A stretch of 64,000 bases of DNA from Mytilus edulis (lineage: Eukaryota; Mollusca; Bivalvia; Mytilida; Mytilidae). Shown in pieces: positions 11,480 to 23,100 of the stretch. The notes under the pieces were generated by a model that worked only from the letters and a program-made list of their open reading frames with translations, made no database searches and was not told the origin of the DNA. The translations under genes were made by a program, and so were the position numbers. The stretch lies in assembly GCF_963676685.1 (NCBI RefSeq), contig NC_092346.1, positions 30,145,133 to 30,209,132 of the forward strand, read 5' to 3'. Position 1 is the stretch's first letter, and every line of letters begins with the position of its first letter.

Positions 11480-12440
11480 GACATGTCTTCTAGTAGGGTT
11501 GAATGATGATGCCACCGTTTATCCTAAAACAAAAGGGTATTAAAGTTGGAGATCCTAAAGCAATTTTTGTACATGCATCTATGTGAGGTTTGAAGAAAGT
11601 TCTAGATCCTGATCTTAAATGAAGTTCTGTTCAGTGTAAATAATCTTGAATTATTTGTAAATGATCATGCAGATTGTCAAATGTAAAGCTGGAACAGAAA
11701 CTATATCTACATGTATCTAAAGTTGTTTTGGGGATTACTGTTATAAATATCCCTTTTTATGCATTAGAGAATGGAAAGAATTTTTGTACATGTGCACAGG
11801 GATGACTTAAGATGTATTAAGTTATGACCATGACTTTTAATGTACTGTTTCTTTCTTCTAGTAGTGATGACTTACTTATAAAAGTGTTATAATGAACTAT
11901 CCGCCTGAGACCAAATGAAGTAGATTAAAGCAACTAATGGTCACCATAGGGCAGTCAGCTCCCATAAGGTGATAACTCTAGGTCTCCACTGTAAAATCAG
12001 CAGGTGAATAATAAAATATGTATTTCAATTATGGAACATCTTTATGAAAAAAAGAATTATCAAGGACTTTTAACCAAAATCAAAATATTATTTCTTTTCA
12101 TGACTTATTAACTATGGTGAAATTACATTATAGAACTTGAAACCAATACAATTTTATTTTATTTTCATGTTCCACTCTGAATTCACATTGTGACTGAAAC
12201 CAAAAAAATTAAAAATGATTTCAATTTTTGTTATCTGTAAATCAGCAGTACAATTTCATTAGAAAGTAAGACTGGTTCCCGATTGCAATATTCAGTATGT
12301 TACACATATACCAATATAACTTTGTGACAGCGTTTGGATATCAGCTAATACATGGAATGTAGTACCGGGAACTAGGATAATTAGAAATCTACTGAGAAAA
12401 ACATTCCTCTAAATCAAATGGTAGCTATTATTACATGTGT
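11480..12440. other. AT-rich non-coding stretch
   Basis: No gene, splice-bounded exon or known repeat is evident. Confidence 0.5.
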
Positions 12441-12448
12441 ATATAAAC

Positions 12449-14303
12449 AAGAGGCTCTCAAGAGCCTGAATCGCTCACCTTAATTTTTTTGGTTAAATAT
12501 ATCATCAATGATTATTTTGGCTTTTCAATTTATTTAAATGTTCTTTGAATCGTCCTATTTTCTTCAAAAGCAAAAAAAAAAATCATTTTCTCCTATGTTC
12601 TATTTTAGCCATAGGAGCTATGTTTCTGACATACAAGGAAATGAAATATAAAATTTATACTAGATACTCTGAAACTCATTTAGCCTAAGTTTGGCTGAAA
12701 TTGATACAGCAGTTTCAAAGGAGAAGATTTTTTAAAGTAAGTCAACATGATGAACAAATTGTGAAAAAAAGTCTTTAAAGGGCAATAACTCCTTAAGGGG
12801 TCAATTGACAATTTTGGTCAAATTGACTTATTTGTAGATCTTACTTTGCTTAACATTTTTGCTATTAACAGTTTATCTGTATCTATAATAATATTCAAGA
12901 TAATAACCAAAAACTGCAAAATTTCTTTAAAATCATCAATTCAGGGGCATTATACCTGAAAAACCAGTTACCCAATTCGGCTGAAAATTTCAGGACAGGT
13001 AGACCTTGACCTAATAAATACTTTAACTTCTTGTCTTATTTGCTCTAAATGCTGGAGTTTTTGAGATATAAGCCAAAAACTGCATTTTACCCTGTGTTCT
13101 ATTTTTAGCCATGATGGCCATGTTTTTTGACGAAATAAAAAATAAAGCACAAACTTTATTTTATACACCCTACTGATCATTCAGTTGAAGTTCGGTTGAA
13201 TTTGGTTTAGTAGTTTTAGAGGAGAAGATTTTTTAGTCAGCAAATGTGATGAACAAATTGTGAAAAATTGTCATTAAAGGACAATAACCCCTTAAGGGGT
13301 CAATTGACAATTTTGGTCATATTAACTTATTTGTAGATCTTACTTTGCTGATCATTTTTGCTGTTTACAGTTTATCTTTATCTATAATAATATTCAAGAT
13401 AATGACCAAAAACTGCAAAATTTCCTTAAAATTACCAATTAAGTGGCAGCAACCCAACAATGGTTTGTTTGATTCATCTGAAAATTTCAGGGCTGATAGA
13501 TCTTGACCTAATGAACATTTTTACCACATGTCAGATTTGCTCTAAATGCTTTCGTTTTTTAGATATAAGCCAAAAACTGCATTTGACCCCTATGTTCTAT
13601 TTTAAGTAACGGCGGCCATGTTTTTTGACGGATCAAAAATCGAAGCAAACACTTTGTGCAGGATAATCTAAGGAACAATCATGCTAAGTTTCATCCAAAT
13701 CCATTCAGTAGTTTCAGAGGAGAAGATTTTTTTAAAGTTAGCAAATATGATGAACAAATTGTGAAAAATTGTCATTCAAGGACAATAACCCCTTAAGGGG
13801 TCAATTGACAATTTTGGTCATATTAACTTATTTGTAGATCTTACTTTGCTGATCATTTTTGCTGTTTACAGTTTATCTTTATCTATAATAATATTCAAGA
13901 TAATGACCAAAAACTGCAAAATTTCCTTAAAATTACCAATTAAGTGGCAGCAACCCAACAATGGTTTGTTTGATTCATCTGAAAATTTCAGGGCTGACCT
14001 AATGAACATTTTTACCACATGTCAGATTTGCTCTAAATGCTTTCGTTTTTGAGATATAAGCCAAAAACTGCATTTGACCCCTATGTTCTATTTTAAGTAA
14101 CGGCGGCCATGTTTTTTGACGGATCAAAAATCGAAGCACACACTTTGTGCAGGATAATCTAAGGAACAATCATGCTGAGTTTCATTCAAATCCATTCAGT
14201 AGTTTCAGAGGAGAAGATGTTTGAAAAATTGTTAACGACGACGACGACGGACGCCAAGTGATGAGAAAAGCTCACATGGCCTTTTAGGCCAGGTGAGCTA
14301 AAA
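12449..14303 (+). mobile_element. Helentron/DINE-like element with ~500-bp tandem core
   Basis: The element begins AACAAGAGGCTCTCAAGAGCC, with a GGCTCTCAAGAGCC hairpin at 12453-12466 and GCTCACCT at 12473-12480. It ends with an ACG microsatellite (14235-14250), a hairpin at 14270-14298 (GCTCAC..GGCC TTTTA GGCC..GTGAGC) and AGGTGAGC at 14291-14298, the inverse of the start motif. Between them lie three ~500-bp units, marked by CCTTAAGGGGTCAATTGACA at 12791, 13290 and 13791, plus a partial unit. The last two units are nearly identical apart from a 9-base loss near 13998. There are no proteins. The design fits non-autonomous Helentron relatives; the assignment is inference. Confidence 0.8.
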
Positions 14304-14420
14304 ACTCAGAATACTTTTATGCTTTATTTTCCCGATTAAACATTGTAGTATATATATTTTATCTGAATATTCTCACACAATATTGCAAATGCTTATATAA
14401 CAAGCCACGACTAGACATAT

Positions 14421-14455
14421 TCAACAAGAGGCTCACAGCCTATCTCATCAGTTAT
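14421..14455 (+). repeat. Short relative of the GGCTC element start
   Basis: AACAAGAGGCTCACAGCC followed by TATCTCATCAG resembles the 5' end of the element at 12449, with the rest absent. Confidence 0.45.
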
Positions 14456-14724
14456 TAATATGTTCACGTTATACTGTAAACCAATTTATTTTCAAAGATG
14501 ATTTTTTGGTTTCTATTTAATTATAGCTAGACTTTTACCAGATTTATTTTAATAATGTGTTTTAAAATTGTTGATGAATTCAAAACAGAAATAGACATAT
14601 TTGAGATTGATATGTTCAAAAACTAATTGTAGATTTTTTTTTCAAATTTTCTACATCTGAATGTCACAAAATATTAATGGTGAAAGTAAGTTGGTTTACA
14701 ATATATACCACTGAGAACTAATGT

Positions 14725-14905
14725 AGATTCCTTTATTTCCATTGTAACCAATCTTTGTGGTTGGTGGAAAAATTGCGTTTTTGTGGATATTTAATTCAGT
14801 GGTATAACACAACTGAGCATTCAAACCTGTAGAATATTTAAAAAAAAATTGTTGGACATTTCAATTGATGGTATCCCTAGCCTTTACCCACAAAATCAAT
14901 GAATT
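14725..14905. repeat. Diverged palindromic MITE (GTGGATT family)
   Basis: This has AACCAATCTTTGTGG near the left and GGTATCCCTAGCCTTTACCC...AATCAATGAATTCACAG on the right, the same order as the palindromic copies at 18722, 23101 and 23848, but more decayed. Confidence 0.45.
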
Positions 14906-14962
14906 CACAGCTGTATTTCATAAAAGCACAAATAGTCAAAATTTATCTTTACATCAATTATA

Positions 14963-15402
14963 AACAAGAATGTGTCCATAGTACACGGAAGCCCCACTCG
15001 CACTATCGTTCTCCATGTTCAGTAGACCATGATATCTGGGTCAAAACTTTAATTTGGAATTAAAATTAGAAAGATCATATCATAGGGAATATGTGTACTA
15101 AGTTTCAAAACTACCTTGACCAAAAACTTTAACCTGAACATCACACTATCATTTTCTTTGTTCAGTGGACCGTGAAATTGGGGTCAAAACTTTAATTTGG
15201 CATTAAAATTAGAAAGATCATATCATGGGAAACATGTGTTATGTGTACTAAGTTTCAAGTTGATTGGACTTCAACTTCATCAAAAACTACCTTGACCAAA
15301 AACTTTAACCTGAAGCGGGACAGACGGACAGACAGACAGACAGACAGAGGCACAGACCCGAAAACATAATGCCCTCTACTATCGTAGGTAGGGCATACAA
15401 AT
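14963..15402 (+). mobile_element. Short element with terminal hairpin and GACA microsatellite
   Basis: It starts AACAAGAATGTGTCC. Two tandem subunits (about 15000 and 15125) share GGGTCAAAACTTTAATTTGG, ATTAGAAAGATCATATCAT and TACCTTGACCAAAAACTTTA. Then come GACA/GACG repeats (15318-15348) and a terminal hairpin at 15369-15396 (ATGCCC..CTAC TATC GTAG..GGGCAT). The same layout is seen in the larger element at 12449. It is non-coding and non-autonomous. Confidence 0.75.
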
Positions 15403-15479
15403 AAATGCCCCCTTTTCTTTATACCATATATGTACATGTACAAACCTAAGTTAAAATTGTTCTTTAAATCTGATATCAA

Positions 15480-16006
15480 ATTTAATTTTGTTGAAAAATA
15501 TCATAACTGATAATAGATTATAAATTACCAAAATTTTTACAGCTTGCTATATATAAACATGTATATACTGTAAACACGATAAACTAAATAATACTGTCAT
15601 GATCTTATACTGTGTTAAAAAATACAATTGAAAATAAAGTGTGGTAATAGATCATCATAACTAGTTGTAGTTTTTATGACTTGATCAAATAAGAATAGAT
15701 GAGTTGATGTAGTTCATTTAAACATAATAGATACTCAAATGTTATGGCAAAAAAAGAAATGTGTACGTTTAAGCTTTCTTGCAAAAGATTTTTTATGGAC
15801 ATAGGTAATTTTTTGTCACAACAAGATAAGTTGTCTTTTCATTCAGTCTAGTTCCAGTATACTACTTGATCATATGTTTAAATACATGTAGTAGCTTTCC
15901 CTTTCTAATAATGTGTCACTGAATCTAGAAAAAAATTGTACCAGTTTCAACACCTAAGATGTTTATTCTCTTCAAAGGGAAATGGTAAACCCATTAATTT
16001 GGACAC
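15480..16006. other. AT-rich non-coding stretch
   Basis: I see nothing that I can name here. Confidence 0.5.
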
Positions 16007-16012
16007 ATATAC

Positions 16013-16531
16013 CAGAGATGCAACTAATCGTCGGACCCGTCGGACCTAAGGGGCAGAATTTATGCAGGTCCGGCAAAACTCGTAGCTGTGCAGGACCTGA
16101 TGGCCGGCAATATTTAAGTCCGCTTGGGTCCGCCAAAACTGAAATCCCCGTCTGCCCCGGCAGAGTATTTTGTTTATAAAATTGCGATCATCTTTAATAA
16201 AAGTAAATGTCCTGTTCCCCCGCATTTTCTAACTCCGGGAACCAGTATTTCCGCCCAGTAATAGTCTTTCGTACCTTGTCCATCTCGCCCCGAACAATTC
16301 TCCATATTTCCGTCATGTTTTTTGTTTTAGAAATTCGCTCTCTAGGAAGGAGGTCTATTAAGCATAGTTAATAATATCAACAAAATCAAAATTAACGTTT
16401 GTTCAATAGCATAATTTCATTTGATTTTTGAGTGAAAATATGGGTCTGGCAGAAATTTGATGGGTCTGGGAAAACTTGGTACCCTGTAGGCCCCATTGTC
16501 TGACAGGAAAAAAAAACTGTTTGCATCTCTG
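16013..16531. mobile_element. 519-bp MITE with CAGAGATGCAA ends
   Basis: The ends are perfect 11-base inverted repeats, CAGAGATGCAA (16013) and TTGCATCTCTG (ending 16531), flanked by the direct repeat ATATAC (16007-16012 and 16532-16537). CAG-starting ends recall hAT elements, but those duplicate 8 bp and only 6 match here. The interior is GC-richer than its surroundings, with repeated GTCCG/GGACC words, and has no transposase. Confidence 0.8.
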
Positions 16532-17110
16532 ATATACAAAATAAAAGTTTGTTCTTTTTTGTTTAGATTACCAAGAAAGAGAACTTAAAAGGTATTTACA
16601 GCTTTTTCACTACTGTGTGTAAAGCAAGACTTTGGTTAGCTTGCTTGCTTTGTTCGTTTAGTATACAATTGTTATTGGAACAACTTCCAATCAAATCTAA
16701 ATATAATGTATACACGTTGAAATATGCATATATATATATATTTTTTGAAGATGGCAATGTTAATAACACAGCTTGAAATAACATTTATACAAACAGAGCA
16801 AGCAAGCTTAAGGAAATTAGCTGTAAAACTTATTGTAAATCTAAGCTACAAGATCAATAACTGGTACATCTTCTGCTTCTATGTCAATAAAACAACTAAT
16901 ATACAAAATAGAAGTTTGTTCTTTTTTGTTCAGTTTACTATGAAAGATAACTTAAAAGGTATTTACAGCTGATTTCCTAATACATGTAAAGCAATATTTA
17001 GGTTAGATTGCTTTCTTTGTTTGTATATTGTACAATTGTAATTGTATTAAAGTTTATACAAACAGAGCAAGCAAGCCTACCAAAGTTTAACTCTACAAGC
17101 ATTTAGAAAT
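16532..17110. repeat. Tandem duplication carrying a copy of the next gene's 3' end
   Basis: Sequence from ATATACAAAATA(A/G)AAGTTTG at 16532 recurs at 16899, with TTAAAAGGTATTTACAGCT following in both. The segment 16812-16896 matches 17106-17190, the last codons and 3' flank of the gene that ends at 17134. On the minus strand the extra copy would encode CFIDIEAEDVPVIDLVA and stop at 16843-16841, with only conservative changes. An AG precedes the copied codons on that strand, so an alternative last exon is conceivable. Inverted AGCAAGCAAGC stretches lie inside (16640, 16799, 17062). Confidence 0.8.
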
Positions 17111-17133
17111 TAGCTGTAAAACTTATGGTAAAT

Positions 17134-20100
17134 CTAAGCTACAAGATCAATGACTGGTATATCATCTGGTTCTATGTCAATAAAACAACAACTTTCGTCT
17201 CCCATCCAAACAACATCATCATCAACTTCTTGTAGCATGATGACATCATCATCGATTTCAATGTAACGAAACCGTTTCTCTTCGTTATCAATCATTTCCT
17301 TTTTGATTTGATGCGACTCTAGTATTTGCATCCTGTCCGACTCTGAATGGCATTCCAGTTTGGTTCGGAAAAGGTCTCTACCGAGATCCGATTGGGAATG
17401 ATGTCCGAGTTTACCATTGAACAGATTTTTACCAATATCGGAAGGAGTGTGACAACCTAATTTTCCTGTCTCCTCTATCATTTCCCTTTTCACCGAAATC
17501 AAAGAAGGGGAGAAACAATATAGTTTTCTTGGATTGACTGTTTCAGCACAATCCAAATCTTGCAATTTTGAGATGACGTTTTCAACTCTTTCGTTGTACT
17601 TTTCTTGTGCATTTATAGCCTCCTGTTTAATTGTTTTACTTTTTTCAGTGCACTCATCTTCACCAGTGCTGGTAACACTTTTCTTAGACCTCAGTACTTT
17701 TTTAATGTTGTCAATTTCCATTTGGTGATTGTTCTCTTCAACAGCACTAATTGCTTCCTGTTTAATTGTTTTATTAGTAATATTGTTCTTCTTCAATGCC
17801 TTTCCATCATCTTCTGTTGTATTGGTTACCTTATTTCTAGACCTGAGTCTGCTTTTAATGCTGTCAATTTCCATTTCCCAATTGTTCTCTTCAACACTTT
17901 TCGGCTTCTGAGCCATGTTATCTTCAATAGACTCCGATGCAGGTTTCAGTATATTATCTGATACTGGCTTATTAGATTTGTCTGTTAAAGCATTCGAGTG
18001 TTTAGAGGACTGTGCATTTGCCTTCTGGGATACTGGCGAATTCATATGAACATCGTCAGGTTCACTAGCAGTTCTGTCTTCGGAAGACCTGACATTTTCT
18101 TTCTCTAAGGTTAGTGAAATTCCCTCCTCTTTGACAATACTTGGAACTTTTCCTTTTTCAGATGGTGACATTTCAACAATGTCCTTAATATGTTTGTCTG
18201 ATGCCCATGCTTTGTCGATTATTCCTAAATCCTCTAGAACGTGTCTTGTTCTGTACTTAAGTGTTATTTTTCCAAAATTTCTTTGACCCAATTTATACCG
18301 TATCATGGTTATCATTCTATCTGTGTTTTCAAAAGTACAAATTCCTCTTCCTTCTCTTGTTGATACTCCAATGCCACCTAACAACAAATAATGGTACATA
18401 TTTAAAAGATGGGATTCAATAAACAATACGAAAACATCCCTGAAATTCTAAAACAAAAGTGCAATAATTATAGTTTGAATTGCTAGGTTTAACATATCCA
18501 CTCTACGTTATTTTAGACATATTAGACCTACAAAATGTAACAGTGTTACAAAACTAATGTCATGCATTGTTTCATCTCTGCCATTTTCAGAAGGCACAAT
18601 GCCCACCTCTTTAGCATGTGCCCTTTTCCATATATCTTGGTGTTTTGCCCTTTAAATGATCCACCCTTTTCTTTTAACAGCAACAAAATTTGAGGTTAAT
18701 GACTGAGGATGATTTTGACATACTGTGGATTCATTCATTTTCATGGGTACCAATTTTCCTGGATTGCGGAATCCTTGCATTTTTTTTGGATAGGATTCAA
18801 TGGTTCTGCCAAAGTCTGGATACAACTTTATAGAAATTTGTATTTCAACAAACATTTAAATTCATGGTTCACTTGTACCCTAGAAAATTGGTATCCAATG
18901 AATAACAATAAATCCACACTACTGTAAATTAACTTCTGTTACTTCATTCTCTAGTAATTATTAGTTTTGTATCTATTAAGAGCCAGTCTGCCATAAAACC
19001 ATGCAAAATCTCAAATTTCGTCCAAATTGGTAGTAATAACTTTGCAACATTATATATATTTCCAAAATCTTTGGGTATTTAGGAGTTAAGATAAAAACAA
19101 AATTTGGGTTAATTCACACTATTTTCCATTTAACAGCCTTATTTGCATATTTGTGAATTATAAAAAAATAATGCAAAAAAATCACCAAAATTTAGGTACT
19201 TTTTAAAGGTCTGAATAATTGATATATCTCTTAAATATAGCATTATCTTGTTATATTTTGCAAAGAACATTATAAAAAAAAAGAAAAAATGCATTTTGAC
19301 ATACTTTTTACCTTTTGGCAGGTTGCCAGAGAGATTCGTGCAACAGATGTATTAGATAACTTGCATGTAGTTCATGTACTCAGTAGGTGTTTTCTCTCAA
19401 GATCATATTTATTTTTTTAAACTTTTAGGTTTTTTTCAAAGGTGCATATCAGTTCTAAGACAAGTAAAAATTTTTAGCCTGGCAAATAATGGGAAGTTAG
19501 TAAAAAATGCCCCCAAATATCTATAAAATGCACTATTGTAATAGTTTTTGGCCCTTAACATTTTAACTAAAACTGATCAAAGTAGACTTATATTTCGGAT
19601 AATAACTTTAGTTTAAGTGTATAGATCTTTATGATTTTTTTTCAGAAGGTTCAATACCACAAAAGGAAGCTTTGGAACGATTTTGGGGATGATGGTCCCT
19701 ACCGTTTAGGAATTAAGGGCCCAAAAGGGGCCCTAAACAAGCATTTTATAGTTTAAGGATAATAACTTGTGTATAAGTATTTCAATTGCTCTGATATTGT
19801 ATCATAATGTTTAAAACCACAAGTAGAAGGTTTGGATTCCTTTATATGGGTCATGGAATCAAAGTTAGGAATAAAGGGCCAAAAAGGGGCCCAAAACAAG
19901 CATTTTTCTTATTTCAAGACGATAACTTGTGTGTAATTGTATGGATCTCTTTCAAACTGTACCACAATACTTCATATAACAAAGGGGAGGCTGGGATTTA
20001 TTTTTGGATTAACTGCCCAAAATATGTAGGAATAAGGGCCAAAAAAGGGCCGAAAAGAAGCACATTTCTAGTTCCCAAACAATAACTTGGGTTTAAGTAC

Positions 20101-23100
20101 ATGTACAAAAATGTATATGGATCTCTCTGTAATTGTACTACAAGGTTCTATACTAATAAGGAAAGGATGGGATTGTTTTAAGGGTTATTGTTGAAAGGGG
20201 GGTTTCAATAAGTTGGGGGGGGGGGGGATTTGTTAAAAAAATCTAAGGGATTTCTTTTTTTTTTTTTTTTTTTTTTCAAATTTCAAATTTTGAAAATTTT
20301 TAAGAAGAAATTTTCAATTGCACAGTATTGTGCAATAGATTTGTTGATCTTTGGCCACATTTATTTTGTAACAAAAACCTTTTTTTTGGGTCAAAAATTC
20401 AATCACAATCCAAATTCAGACAGCATCAAGCCCCTTACCTGGGACAGTGGTATAACAGTAAATCATAAGAACGAACTATAAAAATCAGTTGAAAATGGCT
20501 TAACTCATCCGATGGACAAAAATACAAGTGGACGTGGTAGGGTAATTGTATGTCTGCTCAAGAGTTTAACCATTTATCTGTGTATATTTGTTTTTATACA
20601 ACCGCAAAAATTGAAAAAAAATTGGTCCTATATTGGTATGACGTTGTCGTTGTCATCGTCGTCGTCATCCAAAGACATTTGGTTTCCGCACTATAACTTT
20701 AGTATAAGTAAATAGAAATCTATGAAATTTAAATACAAGGTTTATGACCATAAAAGAAAGGTTGGGGTTGATTTTGGGAGTTTTGGTCCCAACAGTTTAG
20801 GAATTAGGGGCCAAAAAGGATCCAAAATTAAACTGTTTGCTTTCATAAAAAAAATGAATTATTGGGGTTCTTTGATATGCCAAATCTAACAGTGAGTTAG
20901 TTCTTCAATATGCTGAATATTACTATGTATTTAGTTTTTTAATATTTGGGACCGGTTATCAAATTGGTCCAAATTGAGGTCTTAAGGGTCTAAAATTGAA
21001 AATTATTTGATTTCATCAAAAAATTGAATTCTTGGGGTTCTATGATATGCTGAATATAACCATGCATTTAGATTTTGGATATTGGACCATAATAGGTAAA
21101 TGTTAAATTAATTTTTTTAAAGTTTTTAAGTTTAAGTTCTTAGACCACACTCATTGTATTGTGTCAACTATTTAATCCCAAACCAAATTCAGAGCTATAT
21201 CAAGCTTAAATGTTCTGTCCATACTTGCCCCAAATGTTCAGGGTTCAATCTCTGCGGTCGTATAAAGCTGCGCCCTGCGGAGTATCTGGTTATAACATGT
21301 GGTTATGGAATAAATTTTATTGCAATTTGAAATATTTGTGTTTGTCTCAGCTGGTAGAAATAGGCCAACTATATTTTACATGTCTTATTCCCAAGCCTCA
21401 AATTGCTAGAGATTACATTCTAGGAGGAAACTTGACATTACTGTTATGTCCACTGTTCTCCCAAAATTGACATAGGGATAACTAACTAACTGGTTCATGT
21501 CAGCGTCACAAAATTTCAGTTGCAGTTTTATCAGGAACTTCTAGGAGTAGTCTCTTTATATTTGGCATAAAGCTGTATCATAATATAGAAAATATAGCAC
21601 TTTTCTAGGTAAGAGGCACAATTCTATGAAATTCACAAAACTATTAAATCTTCCTCTTTTCTGGAAATAAATTACATGAATGTACAAGGCTTTCACATTT
21701 ATGATTCATTATCAAATACAACATGTTTTAAAAATTTAAGACTGAACTCAATTGTGGCCACTTTGAATTTAGACAAAAAGCGTCTAAAAACTAGACTATT
21801 ATAAAATGCTAAATTTGTGAAGAACTCATGGTGATATTACCTGATGAGTGTGCATAGTATTGTAAATAAAACACCCCATTTTTAAGTTACTAAAGTTATT
21901 TTCTTTTGAATAGGTTAATATTTTAAACATATTGTAAAAATGCTCAGTTTAGGGGCAAAAAATGCAAAAAAGCGGTCTCCCCAGGTTTACTCCTTTAGTA
22001 TATTTTCTAATTTAAACTTAGTTGAACTTGGTTTATTCAATTAATATAACCAGTTAACATTAGTTCAGTCATTATTTTTCTTATATTTTGACTATCACAT
22101 ACTTTTGAAAAGTTTCTATGAAACAGATAAAAAAATTGGCAAAATGGCCATCATGCCTATCTTTAATTATTATTTTATCGTGATAAGGTATCATTTGCCG
22201 AGCACTGTTTTCTAGCATTTTGTAGATTAATATATAAGCTTCATGAAATATTACATTTTATTGAAAATACAACATGATCTTACAAGATTCAAGCCTTTAA
22301 AAATATAAAAATTTTGCTTAATCGGCACTATTTTAAAACCATGCAATTTCAACCTGTCAGTAGGGGTATTGAGAAATCTCACAACTTTTTGAATTATCAT
22401 AATTTCCTTTCATTTCAAGTTGTTTGTTAAGATATATGTTATCATTAAGCTAAATTTTTTCTATAAAACAAAAAAAAAATCAGGTCAAAATACCCTAAAA
22501 TAGGCTTAAAATGGTCATTTGTCAGTACAGAAATAGACAATTTTCAAATGTTCGGCATACACAAATAATGGCTGAATATTTTTTCAAAATATTTTGCACA
22601 AATAGTTATTACATATAAGGTATCTAAAATACAAAATATCAGCCTGATTGGAATATTTTGGATTTGGACCATTTTGCATGGTTTTATCACAGACTGGCTC
22701 TTAAATACTGTTGATTCATAATTACTCCTGTGGTACTTGAACGCCAATATATTTAAATATCTATTTTTATGTCTCATGAAATAGATTTGAATCAAGTTTA
22801 TTTTTAAAATGCACACTGTCAACAGATAATCTTCATATATGACCTATAATGGTTAACTTTTTACAAATTGTATCTTGGATGGAGAGATGTCTCATTGGCA
22901 CTCATACCACATCTTCTTATATCTATATATAGCATGTATGGCAAGAGCTCATGTTGACAAAAGTATGTTGTAACCTATTGTAGTAAAGTTGAATTGCTTT
23001 ATTCCATTTGTCATATACTTACATTTTCATTAAATACAAATTGTGGTGAGTTGTTGCTTTAAATTCTGTTATAAATTTTTGTACCCTTGTAATGCATTGT

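Larger units (their letters stand above)
18980..22700. mobile_element. 3.7-kb TTAA-flanked element with long TIRs
   Basis: The left end is GAGCCAGTCTGCCATAAAAC followed by CATGCAAAAT. The right end, inverted, is GAGCCAGTCTGTGATAAAAC followed by CATGCAAAAT, matching 28 of 30. TTAA flanks both ends (18976-18979, 22701-22704). TTAA duplication is typical of piggyBac elements; that assignment is inference because no transposase frame is visible. It carries other repeats: ~160-bp units at 19560-20210, poly-G and poly-T runs near 20216-20276, and a second element at 20590-21300. It sits in intron 4 of the gene at 17134-27008. Confidence 0.85.

Noticed and set aside
17605-17961. Plus-strand frames opposite the SUMO-motif gene
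   Set aside because: Antisense shadows of the real last exon, rich in Phe and Ile as expected from reversed Lys/Glu codons.
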